Part shown: positions 1 to 10,054 of the stretch, piece by piece
How positions within the stretch are numbered: position 1 is the first letter of the stretch
Layout of the letters: every line of letters starts with the position of its first letter
DNA from: Macrocybe gigantea
Taxonomy: Eukaryota > Basidiomycota > Agaricomycetes > Agaricales > Callistosporiaceae
Direction of reading: 5' to 3'
DNA: 27,713 nt
Assembly: GCA_011319805.1 (NCBI GenBank)
Contig: SJRY01000289.1
Location: 1 to 27,713 of the forward strand
Translations under genes and position numbers: made by a program
The notes under the pieces: model-generated
Seen by the model: only the letters and a program-made list of their open reading frames with translations
What the model was told of the DNA's origin: nothing
The model's database searches: none

Positions 1-2660
1 TGAACCCACCAATGGGTTCGACGCAGGCCATTGTCTCAGCCGCACCCTCGGGAGTAGTGCGAAACTGTCCATTGATCCAGATGCAAGCTTTACGCTGCAT
101 CTGGCGTAGTTGTTTCAACAGTGCGACATTACACATGCCATTGAAGTTCCATAATAAACAGCCGTACGTTGCGATGGACGCGCGCACGACAAGTAGAGAA
201 TGCGTTTCTGCTGAGGAGATAAGCCCCCGAACAGAATTGCCCAACATCTGAAAGGCTCTGGCAGTAGTCAAGGCCTTCGTAGCATAGAATCGAACATGCT
301 CCTTAAAAGAGAGGGGCGCGTGTCTCAAAAAGAAAAGAACCAAGGTATCGCCAGACATCCTTGGGTCGAAGCGGGGTATTGCCCGTAAATGGAGCAAAGC
401 CCAAGTCAATAGACGGACGAGGGTCCATACTATTGCGTGAAAAGTGCTGTAGTTCAGTCTTGTTGTGTTCTACAACAAGGCCGAAGTCAGTGAAGAGGTT
501 ATGCACAGAGGCATAAGCCCTCTGCAGTTTCGGAACATTGTCCGATGTGGATTTGGACTGAGCGATGATCAGTCCATCATCGACAAATGACATGATTACT
601 GGCATATCACCAGCTTTCTGGTAAAGTTTCAGTACCGGTGCCAAGTAAAGCGCTGACAATACTGGGGAGAGTGCAGAGCCTTGACCAACTCCCACGTCGG
701 CCTCGAACTCTGGAGAGATGGCACTACGCCAGGCATAAGAAGTTTTGCGCCCAACGAGGTATGATTCAAAGAACTTTGACACCTGTGTGCAAAGCCTCCG
801 TGTTGAAGAATCTTCACCAACATACGATGGTTGAGTGAAGGAAATACTGAGCAACATCGAAAGCGATGACACTCGTTTTAAATCCCTTAGACCACCCCTG
901 ACGGATAATATGGGTAAGGAAGACCCCAGCATCCTCAGTTGAGTTTGACGGATGCCGCCGAACTGCTTCGGATCGAAGACAGCAAATTTCGTCGCTTCGT
1001 ACTGCATACGTCGCGCTAGCATCTTCTCGACGAGCTTGCCGAGGGTATTCAAAAGCACAATCGGACGAAAGGCTTTCGGGGTATCGTATGCAGGTTTGCC
1101 AGGTTTCGGAATGATCACTGACAAACTCTGCTTGAAGTAAGAGGGCCAGTGCCCCAAATCCAGACATGCGTTTGCAATGTTCAAGATGAATGCAGCTATG
1201 TGAGGAAATTTCACCAGCTGTTTGATGTGGCTCCAAGACAGATGGTCTGGTCCTGGTGCAGACGTATTGCTACAGGGCTCTAAGGACTCTCAGAGCTCGG
1301 CAGCAGAGAACGGGACCCAGTCCCGTACTGGATGCGCTTCAAGATCATTGAGGCAATCCAAATTAACTGTGCGATCAGACGCAGCATTATAAGACTTATC
1401 AAGCGTTTCCAAAGCGCTTCGATAGAATTACAAGGCTGTCCCTGGAACGAGATAGCTTCGTAGTCAGGTAGGGGTCTCTGCTTTGTCCATGCAGCTAAAT
1501 CCCATGGACGACGAGACTTTTCTGCAACCTCCCTGATCCGTTGATCAAAGAAGGCGCGCTTAGCATCTTTGACAGCTCGCCGCCAGATGCGATGATCTCT
1601 TTCAGACCGGGTTTGTCTGAAAGTATCAAGAGTCTCAGAGCAGTGTTGGTTCCACCAACCCTTGCTCCGTTTTGAGAGCTTGCATTCCCTAGAATGGAGA
1701 TTCCAAGCTCGATCAATGGCCTTTGATAGTGTCGACAAGACGCTCTCGAGGTCGTTATTAGTCTCGATAGGGACAATGTCCATTCCGAGAAGATCACCGG
1801 CAATGTCGGATATAAACTCCGGTATGCTGTCCTTGCTTAACGTTCGTCGCTGGACAGATAGGTCAGCAGAGGAACATCCAATACAAGTGACAATGGGACA
1901 TGGTCCGATGTCAGCTTGAGCGCATCAATCATGCGAGGATGGCAATCCCCACTATCAATGGGGATGAACATCAATCAATAACCGAGGGCCGAAGCTCGGG
2001 GTTATGTGAAATGAATGTCAGCCCAGGGTTGCTAGGTTCCGACCATTCCAGACCGAGATCGAGAGCTGCATTACACAGCATCTCCCCTCGAGATCGCTGT
2101 GAATTATGAACTCTATCCCAGAGTTCATAATGACAATTGAAATCCCCTCCGAGATAAACTAAGTTGGGGAAGTCGGGCGCTCAGCACAATCATGCAAAAG
2201 ACGAATCGCGCTAGCATCTACATCAGAGTAGGCGTTAGCGAGAAAGAGTGGCTCGCCAGGGGTGGCGAAGCTAACAATCATAAGATCGCGACTATCAACT
2301 AGGTCACGACGAAGGGATGGACGCAGGCGACGAAGCCTATTGTGTACATAGGCCATAACCCGAGGAGGGTCCTCAGAGAGATGATCGGCGAACGATACAG
2401 GTCCAATCTGGATGAGTGGGACTACCGATTACTGCCTCGCCCTCAACATTGAGGGCAGACGGAGCGTGTCTTATGAGATTCCAAGCAGGTTCTTGGAAAA
2501 ACAGAATATCATAATCCCTCCCGAGAGTAGAGAGGAGCATGTCCATGTGTACATATTTTCTATTTACATTCTGAGAGAAAATACGAAGAGATGAAATCAA
2601 TGAGCGTCCCCTTGAACCAGGGACCACAGCCGAGGCTGCACTACCTGAGGAGACACTCAT
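1..2660 (-). pseudogene. L1-A ORF2 (endonuclease and reverse transcriptase), broken, 3' part outside window
   Basis: Start chosen at 2660, an ATG overlapping the end of ORF1 by 20 bases. The first segment (2660-2373) carries the start of an APE-type endonuclease with SQNVNRKY and the catalytic-type FQEPAWN; the next (to 2159) continues it, and the GGDFN and TSDH endonuclease motifs follow in other frames. Reverse transcriptase occupies about 1214-303, with IIPKPGKP, RPIVLLNTLGKLVEK, the first catalytic Asp in AFDVAQYF, GQGSALSP, and the FVDD active site at 576-587. The protein normally nicks target DNA and primes cDNA synthesis from the LINE RNA. There are several frame breaks (near 2370, 2170, 1960, 1860, 1300 and 900). 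One of them, near 2175, is shared with L1-B and L1-C. RNase H is outside the window. Confidence 0.88.
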
Positions 2661-4506
2661 GATGCGTCGGCCTCCGCATTACGCTGCGGGGAGGCATTAG
2701 GATAATTGCTACCTGATCGTTTGCGATCACGTACCAGCTTATAATGTTCCTTGATCCAATCTGGATCAAAGCGATTTTTCCAGAAGGGACACTTCCGGTC
2801 ATCAGTGGAGTGGTCTCGGCCACAGCTGAGACACTTAGGAGGATGAGGGCAGGGCTGGCCCGCCGAGTAGCCTCACGAGGAGGGTTAGCCTTGGGTCGAG
2901 CTTTGCAGCAAGACGCCAGGTGTGATGGTGTTCCTTTCTGTGAGATTCCCCACAGATCGGGCAGCGAAGAGATTGCTGGTTGCACTTCAATGCAGAGTGC
3001 CCCCAGCGCCAGCAGCGTTCGCAAAGAGGAACTCCCGGCGAAGAGAGAGCGGCCTTGAATCGGCAACGCCAATTCCTGACCATAACTGTACAATTGTCCA
3101 GAGCCTTTACGTTCTGGCCAGTTGACGTGTCTTCGATGTTGAACCAGACGGTTGCAGTATCGGAATTCTTGGAGTTGCGCATGACACGCGGTACCCCAAC
3201 GAGAGTAATGAGATCTGAGAAGGAGAGTCTCGAGAATCTCGTAAGCCTGCCGGGCAGTGATAATGCTACCATCGGCATTGAAATAGGGAACGTCGAGCAG
3301 TTTCAAATAAGAAACGCTCGTCGGGATTGCGAGCTCGACAGTAGATCCTGCCGGAGCACAGCGGAGAGCAGCCTCACGCAAAATGCTGAGGTCTTTGGAG
3401 AAGCCACCCTCATCATCAAGCAAGAGAACGAGGAGGCGGAATGATCCTGGATAGATTCGCACCGAATCCAGGACTTACCAGAGGTCAACGCCCTATTAAG
3501 GGCATTAAGGAGAGCTCCGGCGGCAACAGAATCGTTGTCAGCCGGAAAAGAGTAGCTGACCCGGACGTTACGACGGGACGGTCCGTGAGAAGTGGACTTC
3601 GCCTTCTTCTTAGGTGGTCCAGACGGCTCCCCGGTTGCTTCCTTTTGCAAGGAGACAATCTTCTCTGCGGGGAGGTGTGGGAATGTCTTTGCCAAGGCTA
3701 CAATAGCCTCGGCAGGAGTGTTGGCCGGTTGGGCCAAGGCTTGCGCATAGGAGCGCTTACCGGAAGATGGGCGAGTAGCCCTATTGACCGGAGGAGGCGG
3801 TCCACGTCCAGGAGTCCGGGAACGAGATCGCACGCGAGGGGTGGAGGAGGGCGGTTTGGGTTCCAAGCCGGTCTCGGAGGCGGGGCGCCCTGGTTCGAAC
3901 GTGAGTCCTCCTCGCACTGTACCAGAGGGGGAGTGATGAGTGGCGGGATCAGCAAAGCGAGTTGATTTCCCGCGCGAGGGAAGATGCGCATTTACAATAC
4001 TCTGCAAGCGCGCTCCGAGTTCATGCTGAGGTCCCTGAAGAGTAGGGACGGAAAACATGTTAACATCGCCAGCAGTAGCGACCAAGGCCGCAATACCCTC
4101 AGCGATGGCATACTGGTAGCCCGCCGGGATGGAGACAGATGCTTTGCTGACCTTGAGGATCCAATCCTTAAGGGCGGCGAGGGACTCAGTGGCGGCCTTC
4201 GCTTCACCGTGAAGGAACCGATGCCCTTCAGGAAAGATCGCAATACCGATAGAATTGTCATTATAAGCTGCCTCCGTGGACAGCATCGACGGAGATGGAG
4301 GAACGGGGGTTCAGTAGACCCAGTCCGATTCGAGGGACCAGTGTCGTCGGTATCCATTAAACCGTCGCCGCCTTGGAAGAGAAGGCTCCTGTCCCCTGAG
4401 GGGGAAGGAGCAGGGGGTCGAGAGGGGCCTGAGGGGTCCGCCCAGGGTGCGGGTTTAGCGGTGGAGGCCCACCGCCGCCAACAATGTTGAGCAGATCGTC
4501 GCTCAT
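2641..4506 (-). pseudogene. L1-A ORF1 (Gag-like RNA-binding protein), frameshifted
   Basis: ORF1 of L1 LINEs, expected to coat the element RNA. The start at 4506 begins MSDD, as in L1-B (14359), L1-C (27590) and the L2 fusion ORF (5059). The N-terminal part is Pro/Ser-rich, followed by a conserved block with STEAAYNDNSIGIAIFPEG, a second Pro/Arg-rich stretch, and a C-terminal half with three Cys/His knuckles. The first knuckle is CX2CX4HX4C (CERCWRWGHSALKC), the second starts CPICGESH, and the third is CLSCxRDH-like. The last codons (HHECLLR then TAG) overlap ORF2. The frame changes at least three times (around 4360-4290, 3460-3300 and 2870), so no full-length protein is encoded as written. 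Identification is firm by comparison with the other copies. Confidence 0.88.
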
Positions 4507-4702
4507 TGAAAAACTCTAATAAATCGGTGGATTTTCAGCCGATTTTCGCGATTTTAAAAACGGGGAGTGCTCAAGGATATAGGTATCCGGATCTGCAACC
4601 TGATCAAAGATCGTCCCAAGTGTTGTCGCCGTAGAACGAGGAGTGCGATTTGTGAGAGTTGTTTACAGTTGTTTACAAGTGGGGGTTGTGGAAAGAGAAG
4701 CG
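4507..4702 (-). promoter_or_regulatory. L1-A 5' leader / presumed internal promoter region
   Basis: The 196 bases between the element's 5' end and the ORF1 ATG have the same length in L1-B (14163-14358). The region just before the ATG has a conserved pair of GAAAATC words (CGAAAATCGGCTGAAAATCC), also recognisable in the L2 leaders. LINEs without upstream control usually carry a downstream promoter here, but no TATA or defined core element is visible, so promoter function is inferred. Confidence 0.5.
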
Positions 4703-4869
4703 TTATCGCTAGACCTCAGAATCAACTTGGATTCAAAGCCTGGATTAGTCATCCAGATGAACTGGCAGAGAATAAGTCCTCTCAGACTGGAGTCAGGGGA
4801 CTACCCTGATCCGCCACAGTTCAAATTCTGGCCAGAGAGTGAGTTACCAAGGGCCAAGTGAGAACCCCC
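4703..4869. other. Unassigned 167-base spacer between L1-A and the L2 fusion element
   Basis: This stretch matches none of the other sequences in the window. It lies head to head between the 5' ends of L1-A (minus) and the L2 fusion element (plus). A short open frame runs through it, but it starts inside L1-A and shows no recognisable domain. It may be older flanking DNA, or 5' sequence added during insertion. Confidence 0.4.
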
Positions 4870-5058
4870 TCTTTCCGCAATGCCCATTTGTAAACAAGTA
4901 TAAATAACTCACTGTCATCATTTCTATCACTCTACACCATCATCGACTGGACAGATCTCATATCAAGTTGCAGACCCGAGTTCCATATACTCTTGAGCAC
5001 TTTCATCTTTCATATCACGAAAATCAGCTAAAAATCAACTGACCTATCAGAGTTTTCT
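4870..5058 (+). promoter_or_regulatory. L2 5' leader of the fusion element
   Basis: Matches the isolated L2 leader at 11032-11223 over most of its length (GCAATGCCCATTTGT, GACCCGAGTTCC, CTCTTGAGCAC). It ends with the GAAAATC-type pair just before the ATG. A full leader implies that the element could carry its own internal promoter; this is inferred from position only. Confidence 0.55.
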
Positions 5059-6384
5059 ATGAGCGACGACCCGCTCAATATCGTCGGTGGCGGCGGCCAT
5101 GCACTGCTTAACCTGCACCCTGGATGGCCCTCTGCTGGCCCATCCCATTCCCCCGCTCCTCCTTCCCCGTCAGGGAATGCGAGCCTCCTCTTCCAAGGTG
5201 GAGACGGTCTCATGGATACTGACGACACCAACCCCTCTAATACAGGAGGTCCCACCATACCTTCTGCTGCTCCCTCTCTATGGATTCTGTCCACTGAGGC
5301 AGCATACAATGACAACGCCATCAGCATCGTGATCTTCTCTGAAGGGGATCGGTTCCTTTACGGTGAAGCCAAGGCCGCAGCCAAATCTCTTGCCGCCCTC
5401 AAGGCTTGGATCTTGAAGGTCAGCTCATCCTCCGTCTCTATACCGGCGGGATATCAGTACGCTATTGCCGAGGGCATTGCGACTCTGGTCAGCAGTGCAG
5501 GCAACATCAATATGTTTTCTATCTCTATGCTTGACGGGCCCCAGCACCTCTTAAGTAGGCATTTGCAAGAGATTGTCAATGCCCACCTCCCTTCTCGTGG
5601 AAAGGCGACTCGTTTTGCTGACCCTCACACCTCTCCTTCTGGCACTGTATGTCCAGAAGACTCCTGCTCGAACATGGGTGCTCGCCCCCCGAGACCGCCT
5701 TGGAACCCGAACCACCCCCCTCCGCCGCAACCACGGTCCTGCTCCCAAACTCCGGGTCATGGTCTGCCCCCTCCTGTCAATAGGGCTACCCGCCCTGCTG
5801 CTGGCAAGCGCTCGTATGCGCAAGCCTTGGCCCAACCAGCCAACACTTCTGCCGAAGCCATCGTAACTTTGGCAAAGACATTCCCTCACCTCTCCGTGGA
5901 GAAGATCGTCTCCTTGCAAAAGGAAGTGACCGGGGAGCCTTCCGGACCACCCAAGAAGAGTAAGGAGGCGGATGATGATATGCATGCCTCTTGGTTCCAT
6001 GATTCTGGAATCAAGAAATACATTGGCACCTCCACGTTTCGATTCCATGATACTGGAAAGCCTAAGTCCTATGAGCACCCGCTTCGTAAGAGAACGGGCT
6101 TCATGAAATTGGTGACAGGCAATGAGCTATTTGCTCGCTGCTGTCGCATCACATGCGGACATGCACTGATCAATGCGTATCGAGCATGGTTTAATTTTGT
6201 CGAGAGCGATGAGTGCTCGTGCAGGCGGGGTCCTGAGGACTCTGTTCACGTTATGACTCTGTGCCATAATTGGAACAGACCAGCTGAATGCCAGTATAAC
6301 ACCTTTGTGCATTCCTGGTTTGTCAAGTACTTAACATCTAATAAGGCAGCAGGTGCTTTTATCCCGGATCCGGGGGGCAGGTAA
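5059..6384 (+). CDS. ORF1::ORF2-tail fusion protein, 441 aa, intact
   Basis: An uninterrupted ORF. Residues 1 to about 302 are the N-terminal part of LINE ORF1 (begins MSDDPLNIVGGGG, then STEAAYNDNAISIVIF and KRSYAQALAQPANTSAEA), without ORF1's three zinc knuckles. Near residue 302 (about 5960-5970) it switches in frame to the region of ORF2 after RNase H (WFHDSGIKKYIGTSTFRFH), closest to L2-B. The tail includes the C-terminal finger CX1CX8HX4C at C386, C388, H397 and C402, and ends PDPGGR. The junction falls where ORF1 and ORF2 share a short AAGG-type word, as expected for template switching or microhomology deletion. ORF2 C-terminal fingers bind RNA in some other LINEs, so a Gag-like RNA-binding role is conceivable but not shown. 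It is the only long LINE frame here without a frameshift. Confidence 0.85.
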   Translation: MSDDPLNIVGGGGHALLNLHPGWPSAGPSHSPAPPSPSGNASLLFQGGDGLMDTDDTNPSNTGGPTIPSAAPSLWILSTEAAYNDNAISIVIFSEGDRFLYGEAKAAAKSLAALKAWILKVSSSSVSIPAGYQYAIAEGIATLVSSAGNINMFSISMLDGPQHLLSRHLQEIVNAHLPSRGKATRFADPHTSPSGTVCPEDSCSNMGARPPRPPWNPNHPPPPQPRSCSQTPGHGLPPPVNRATRPAAGKRSYAQALAQPANTSAEAIVTLAKTFPHLSVEKIVSLQKEVTGEPSGPPKKSKEADDDMHASWFHDSGIKKYIGTSTFRFHDTGKPKSYEHPLRKRTGFMKLVTGNELFARCCRITCGHALINAYRAWFNFVESDECSCRRGPEDSVHVMTLCHNWNRPAECQYNTFVHSWFVKYLTSNKAAGAFIPDPGGR

Positions 6385-6827
6385 CTGCCTCTTCATAGCG
6401 GGGGATGCTAAAGGTTATGGCTCCTTGCGGGCCTTTGTGCGGAAGTAACCGCAGCTGGCCTTCGGGCTGGGGGACCCATAGCATCAATTCAACATGGTGC
6501 TCGATGAAAGCGAACACCGAGCATTATTGCACATCGCAGACTCTGCGACACCTGTCATTATAGGCCCTTTGGGACCCTTTACATGGAAGTGACCACATCT
6601 AGCTCTTAGGAGCTGGGGGACGTGGGTCGAGCATGTGAGTCAGCATGAGCGCGTGCCTGGGAGGCGCGCACTCGGGCAGGAGACAGGGTGAATATGCCCT
6701 CTATATACATCCCTTCAGTCCGGTTTCTTTTGGACTAGTCGTATTTATTGTAGGTACCAATGTGTATTTACAAGTGGACTGCCATCGAGTACCGCTATAT
6801 AAATTGTTGATTTAAAAAAAAAAAAAA
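6385..6827 (+). promoter_or_regulatory. L2 3' UTR with two structured modules and poly(A)
   Basis: Two copies of a hairpin module. Module 1 holds TGCGG-AAGTAA-CCGCA (6438-6453) followed by GGCC-TTCG-GGCT (6457-6468) and GGGGGA. Module 2 holds TGG-AAGTGA-CCA (6584-6595) followed by AGCTC-TTAG-GAGCT (6601-6614) and GGGGGA. The UTR ends with TATATAAATTGTTGATTT and 14 A. This is probably the part of the RNA recognised by the reverse transcriptase, since every LINE-derived element here keeps it. Confidence 0.6.
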
Positions 6828-6893
6828 CATCTGGAAAGCTCTGGCCATAGTCAGTGCTTTCATTGCATAAAAACAGACGTGCTCCTTGAAGGA
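6828..6893 (-). pseudogene. 66-base splinter of an L2 reverse transcriptase gene
   Basis: Matches L2-B around 8819-8880 (CATCTGGAAAG, then GCTCCTTGAA) at roughly 85 percent by eye. It is trapped between the poly(A) of the fusion element on the left and the poly(T) (minus-strand tail) of L2-B on the right. It is best read as the remains of an older minus-strand L2 copy that served as the target of one or both insertions. Confidence 0.65.
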
Positions 6894-6918
<25 letters not shown>

Positions 6919-6924
<6 letters not shown>

Positions 6925-7332
6925 ACAATTTATAAAGCGGTGCTTGTAAATACACATTGGTACCTACAATAAATACGACTAGTCCAAAAGAAACCGGACT
7001 GAAGGGATGTATATAGAGGGCATATTTACCCTGTCTCCTGCCCGAGTGCGCGCCTCCCAGGCACGCGCTCATGCTGACTCGCATGCTCGACCCACGTCCC
7101 CCAGCTCCTAAGAGCTAGATGTGGTCACTTCCACGTAAAGGGTCCCAAAGGGCCTATAACGACAGGTGTCGCAGAGTCTGCGATGCGCAATAATGCTCGG
7201 TGTTCGCTTTCATCGAGCACCATGTTGAATTGATGCTATGGGTCCCCCAGCCCGAAGGCCAGCTGCAGTTACTTCCGCGCAAAGGCCCCGCAAGGAGCCA
7301 TAACCTTTAGCATCCCCGCTATGAAGAGGCAG
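6919..7332 (-). promoter_or_regulatory. L2-B 3' UTR with two structured modules
   Basis: The reverse complement of the fusion element's 3' UTR with scattered differences. Both hairpin modules are present: GTGG-AAGTGA-CCAC with AGCTC-TTAG-GAGCT (about 7101-7138), and GCGG-AAGTAA-CTGC with GGCC-TTCG-GGCT (about 7245-7280). One stem has changed to a G-U pair. Confidence 0.6.
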
Positions 7333-10054
7333 TTACCCGCCCCCCGGATCCGGGATAAAAGCACCCGCTGCCTTATTAGACGTTAAGTACTTGACAAACC
7401 AGGAACGCACAAAGGCGTCATACTGGCGTTCAGCTGGTCTGTTCCAATTATGGCACAGAGTCATAACGTGAACAGAGTCCTCAGGACCCCACCTGCACGA
7501 GCACTCCTCGCTCTCGACAAAATTAAACCATGCTCGATACGCATTGATCAGTGCGTGTCCGCATGCAACGCGACAGCAGTGAGCAAATAGCTCGTTGCCT
7601 GTCACCAGTTTCATGAAGCCCATTCTTTTGCGAAGTGGGCGCTCATAGGACTCAGGCTTTCCAGCGTTGTGGAATCGAAACGTGGAGGTGCCAATGTATT
7701 TCTTGATTCCAGAATCATGGAACCAGGAGGTATGCATCTCATCATCCACCTCCTTACGGAGAGCATCTGTGGTATAGAGGGGACTATGCCCCTGAGGTAT
7801 GTCGAGGTCACGTGCGGACTTGTGCGCTTCGACTTGGATAGCCCACTTCCAAGAGGAGGGGACGTGCCAGAATGAAATCTGGTGCAGGTCGGACCGGGCA
7901 AACCAAGCCTGCAATAAAGTGCACAGTGCGATAGAATGCGACTGCACAGAGTGAGGGTTACAATCAACGATGCGATTGATTGCATTCATCGAGTCGAGAA
8001 AGCACACGATGGATGTGACTCCATCCTGTGCGATAGCCTTCTGGATCGACATACGCAATCCAATTAGCTCGGAGTCATCGCTTGTCGCTTTACCAATAGG
8101 CTGATGAGTTTCGAAAACAAGTGTATTGCCTCGGTAGACCTGGGACGAATACACTGACTGTCTATGTGTATCAGCTTTCGTGGGTACGGCGCCATCACTA
8201 CTTATGTATACACAGTTGGGCTCAAGCTGACACTCAGCGAGTGCCTGTTCGAGCGATGTGCGATAAGCCTTGACAGAGTCTTCATCTCTGCCAAGAAGCT
8301 TATGGATCTCAAGGTGGCTGCTGAACTGGTCAACGAGCCACCTGCCCGGATTATTCGCATCTGCGAAATAGTCTGTGGATAAAAAGTTAGGTGGTTTAAG
8401 GTCCACCAAATCCTTGAGAGGGGACTTGAGCGCAATACGCTGCCTGTCCAAGAGGGAAGTCAAGTTCTTTGACCTCGAAGGATCACCCCCGCTGCAGGCA
8501 TGGTGGTCAGAGCCCTGAGAGCATGCAAGTTGGAATTAGCCAGCCGGGCAGAGGACCCGACCTTCAAACGCTTGATAAACCCGGTGATAGGCTCGACACA
8601 GGCCATCGTTTCAGCCGCACCCTCCAGAGTGGTGCGGAACTGACCATTGATCCAGATGCAAGCTTTGCGCTGCATCTGGCATAGTTGCTTCAACAGTGCA
8701 ACATTGTGCATACCGTTGAAGTTCCATAACAAACAGCCATATGTCGCGATAGGACGCGCGCACGACAGGTAGAGGATGCGCTTCTGTTGAGGGGATAGTC
8801 TGGCACAGAGTTGCCCAACATCTGGAAAGCCCTGGCTGTAGTCAGCGCTTTCGTTGCGTAGAAGCGGACGTGTTCCTTGAAAGACAGGCGTGCATCCAGA
8901 AAGAACCCAAGGTATCTCCACACCTCCTTGGGTTGCAGGGGGTGTTGCCCGTGAATGGGGCAAAACCCAGATCAATAGAAGGACGCGGGTCCTTGCTATT
9001 GCATGAGAAATGCTGCAATTCAGTTTTGTTGTGTTCAACAACAAGCCTGAAATCCGTAAAGAGGTTGTGTACAGATGCGTATGCCCTCTGAAGTTTCGGA
9101 ACATTATCTGGGATGGATTTGGACTGGGCGATGATCAGCCCATCATCTACAAATGACATGATGGTTGGCATATTGTCAACCTTCTGGTATATTTTCAGTA
9201 CTGGTGCCAGATACAAGGCTGACAGTACTGGAGATAGAGCAGAGCCTTGTCTGACCCCAACATCGGCATCGAACTCTGGTGAGATGGCACTGTGCCAAGC
9301 ATAGGAAGTTTTACACCCGACAAGGTAGGACTGGAAGAACTTAGACACTTGACGTGCGAAGCCCCCATGTTGAAGTATCCTCACCAACATTCGATGGTTG
9401 AGAGAGGGGAAATATTGAGCTACATCGAAAGCGATGACGCTCGTCTTGAGACCCTTTAGCCAGCCTTGCCGGATAATATGGGTCAGAAAGACACCAGCAT
9501 CCTCTGTAGAGTTCTGCTGAATGCCACCGAACTGCTTCGGATCGAAGACAGCATACTTGGTTGCTTCGTATTGCATACACCGCGCTAGCATTTTTTCGAC
9601 GAGTTTGCTGAGAGTGTTCAAAAGCACAATCGGATGAAAGGCTTTTGGGGTGTCGTATGCAGGTTTGCCAGGTTTCGGAATGATCACTGACAGGCTCTGC
9701 TTAAAGTGGGAGGGCCAATGGCCCAAATCCAAACATGCATTGGCAATGTTCAAGATGAAATCAGCCAGGTGAGGGAATTTCACCAGCTGCTTAATGTGGC
9801 CCCATGACAGATGATCAGATCCTAGAGCGGACATATTGCTGCATGGCTCCAAGGACTCTCGGAGTTCTGCAGCAGAGAACGGGACCCATTCCTGACTTGG
9901 ATGTGGCTCGAGCTCATCGAGCTTATCCAGATTGACTGGTCTGTCGGACGCAGCATTATAGGACTTGTCAAGCGCATCCCAGAGCGACTCAATAGAATTG
10001 CAAGGTTGTCCCCGAAAGGAGATAGCCTCGTAGGCCGGAAGCAGCCTTTGTTTC
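7333..10054 (-). pseudogene. L2-B ORF2 C-terminal two thirds (reverse transcriptase, RNase H, finger)
   Basis: The reverse transcriptase frame covers about 9852-8842, with IIPKPGKP, AFDVAQYFPSLNHRML, RQGSALSP and FVDD at 9142-9153. The thumb/connection follows in another frame (to 8460). RNase H and the tail are open from 8463 to 7333. RNase H shows SSDGAVP (first Asp), DSELIGL (Glu) and FLDSMNAI (second Asp). The fourth acidic position is His in IQVEAHKSA, as in L1. The C-terminal finger CX1CX8HX4C precedes the end PDPGGG and TAA. At least two frame breaks (near 8850-8930 and 8460) and loss of the endonuclease make it non-functional, although about 1.1 kb at the 3' end remains open. Confidence 0.87.

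Larger units (their letters stand above)
1..4702 (-). mobile_element. LINE L1-A, Tad-like non-LTR retrotransposon, cut by window start
   Basis: Minus-strand LINE whose 5' end is at about 4702 and whose 3' third lies beyond base 1. Reading down the minus strand: a 196-base 5' leader, ORF1 (from 4506), and ORF2 (from 2660) with endonuclease and reverse transcriptase. The 5' end is placed where L1-A and L1-B (starting at 14163) stop matching; both begin with CGCTTCTCTTTCC. It aligns base for base with L1-C (base 1 corresponds to about 23100), differing mainly by scattered single-base indels. Family call rests on two ORFs, CCHC knuckles in ORF1, APE endonuclease, RT and RNase H, as in the Tad1 clade of fungal LINEs. 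Both ORFs are broken, so this copy looks dead as written. Confidence 0.9.
4870..6827 (+). mobile_element. L2-derived non-autonomous LINE with internal deletion joining ORF1 to the ORF2 tail
   Basis: A 1.96-kb plus-strand element with the complete ends of a LINE but no endonuclease, reverse transcriptase or RNase H core. In order: an L2-type 5' leader (4870-5058), one long ORF (5059-6384), an L2-type 3' UTR (6385-6813) and a 14-A tail (6814-6827). The 5' leader matches the fragment at 11032-11223, and the 3' part matches L2-B. It would have to be mobilised in trans by an L2 enzyme. No convincing target-site duplication was found: bases after the tail (CATCTGGAAAG) do not recur before 4870, so the true 5' end is uncertain by some bases. 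Confidence 0.85.
6894..10054 (-). mobile_element. LINE L2-B, 3' half, cut at its 5' side by the inverted LTR
   Basis: Minus-strand LINE with a 25-base tail (T-run 6894-6918), 3' UTR, and ORF2 from RNase H back through reverse transcriptase to 10054. There the sequence changes abruptly to the LTR terminus TGTTAAAAC. It is clearly related to L1 but visibly divergent in both protein and UTR, so I treat it as a second family. ORF1, the endonuclease and the 5' leader are missing here. The L2 leader at 11032-11223 has the opposite orientation and therefore belongs to another copy. Confidence 0.88.

Noticed and set aside
3441..4490. Plus-strand ORFs of 168-174 codons opposite L1-A ORF1
   Set aside because: They are shadows of the minus-strand ORF1, which is supported by domain content and by the other copies.
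4643..4861. 72-codon ORF over the 4703-4869 spacer
   Set aside because: It begins inside the L1-A leader, has no domain, and crosses an element boundary.
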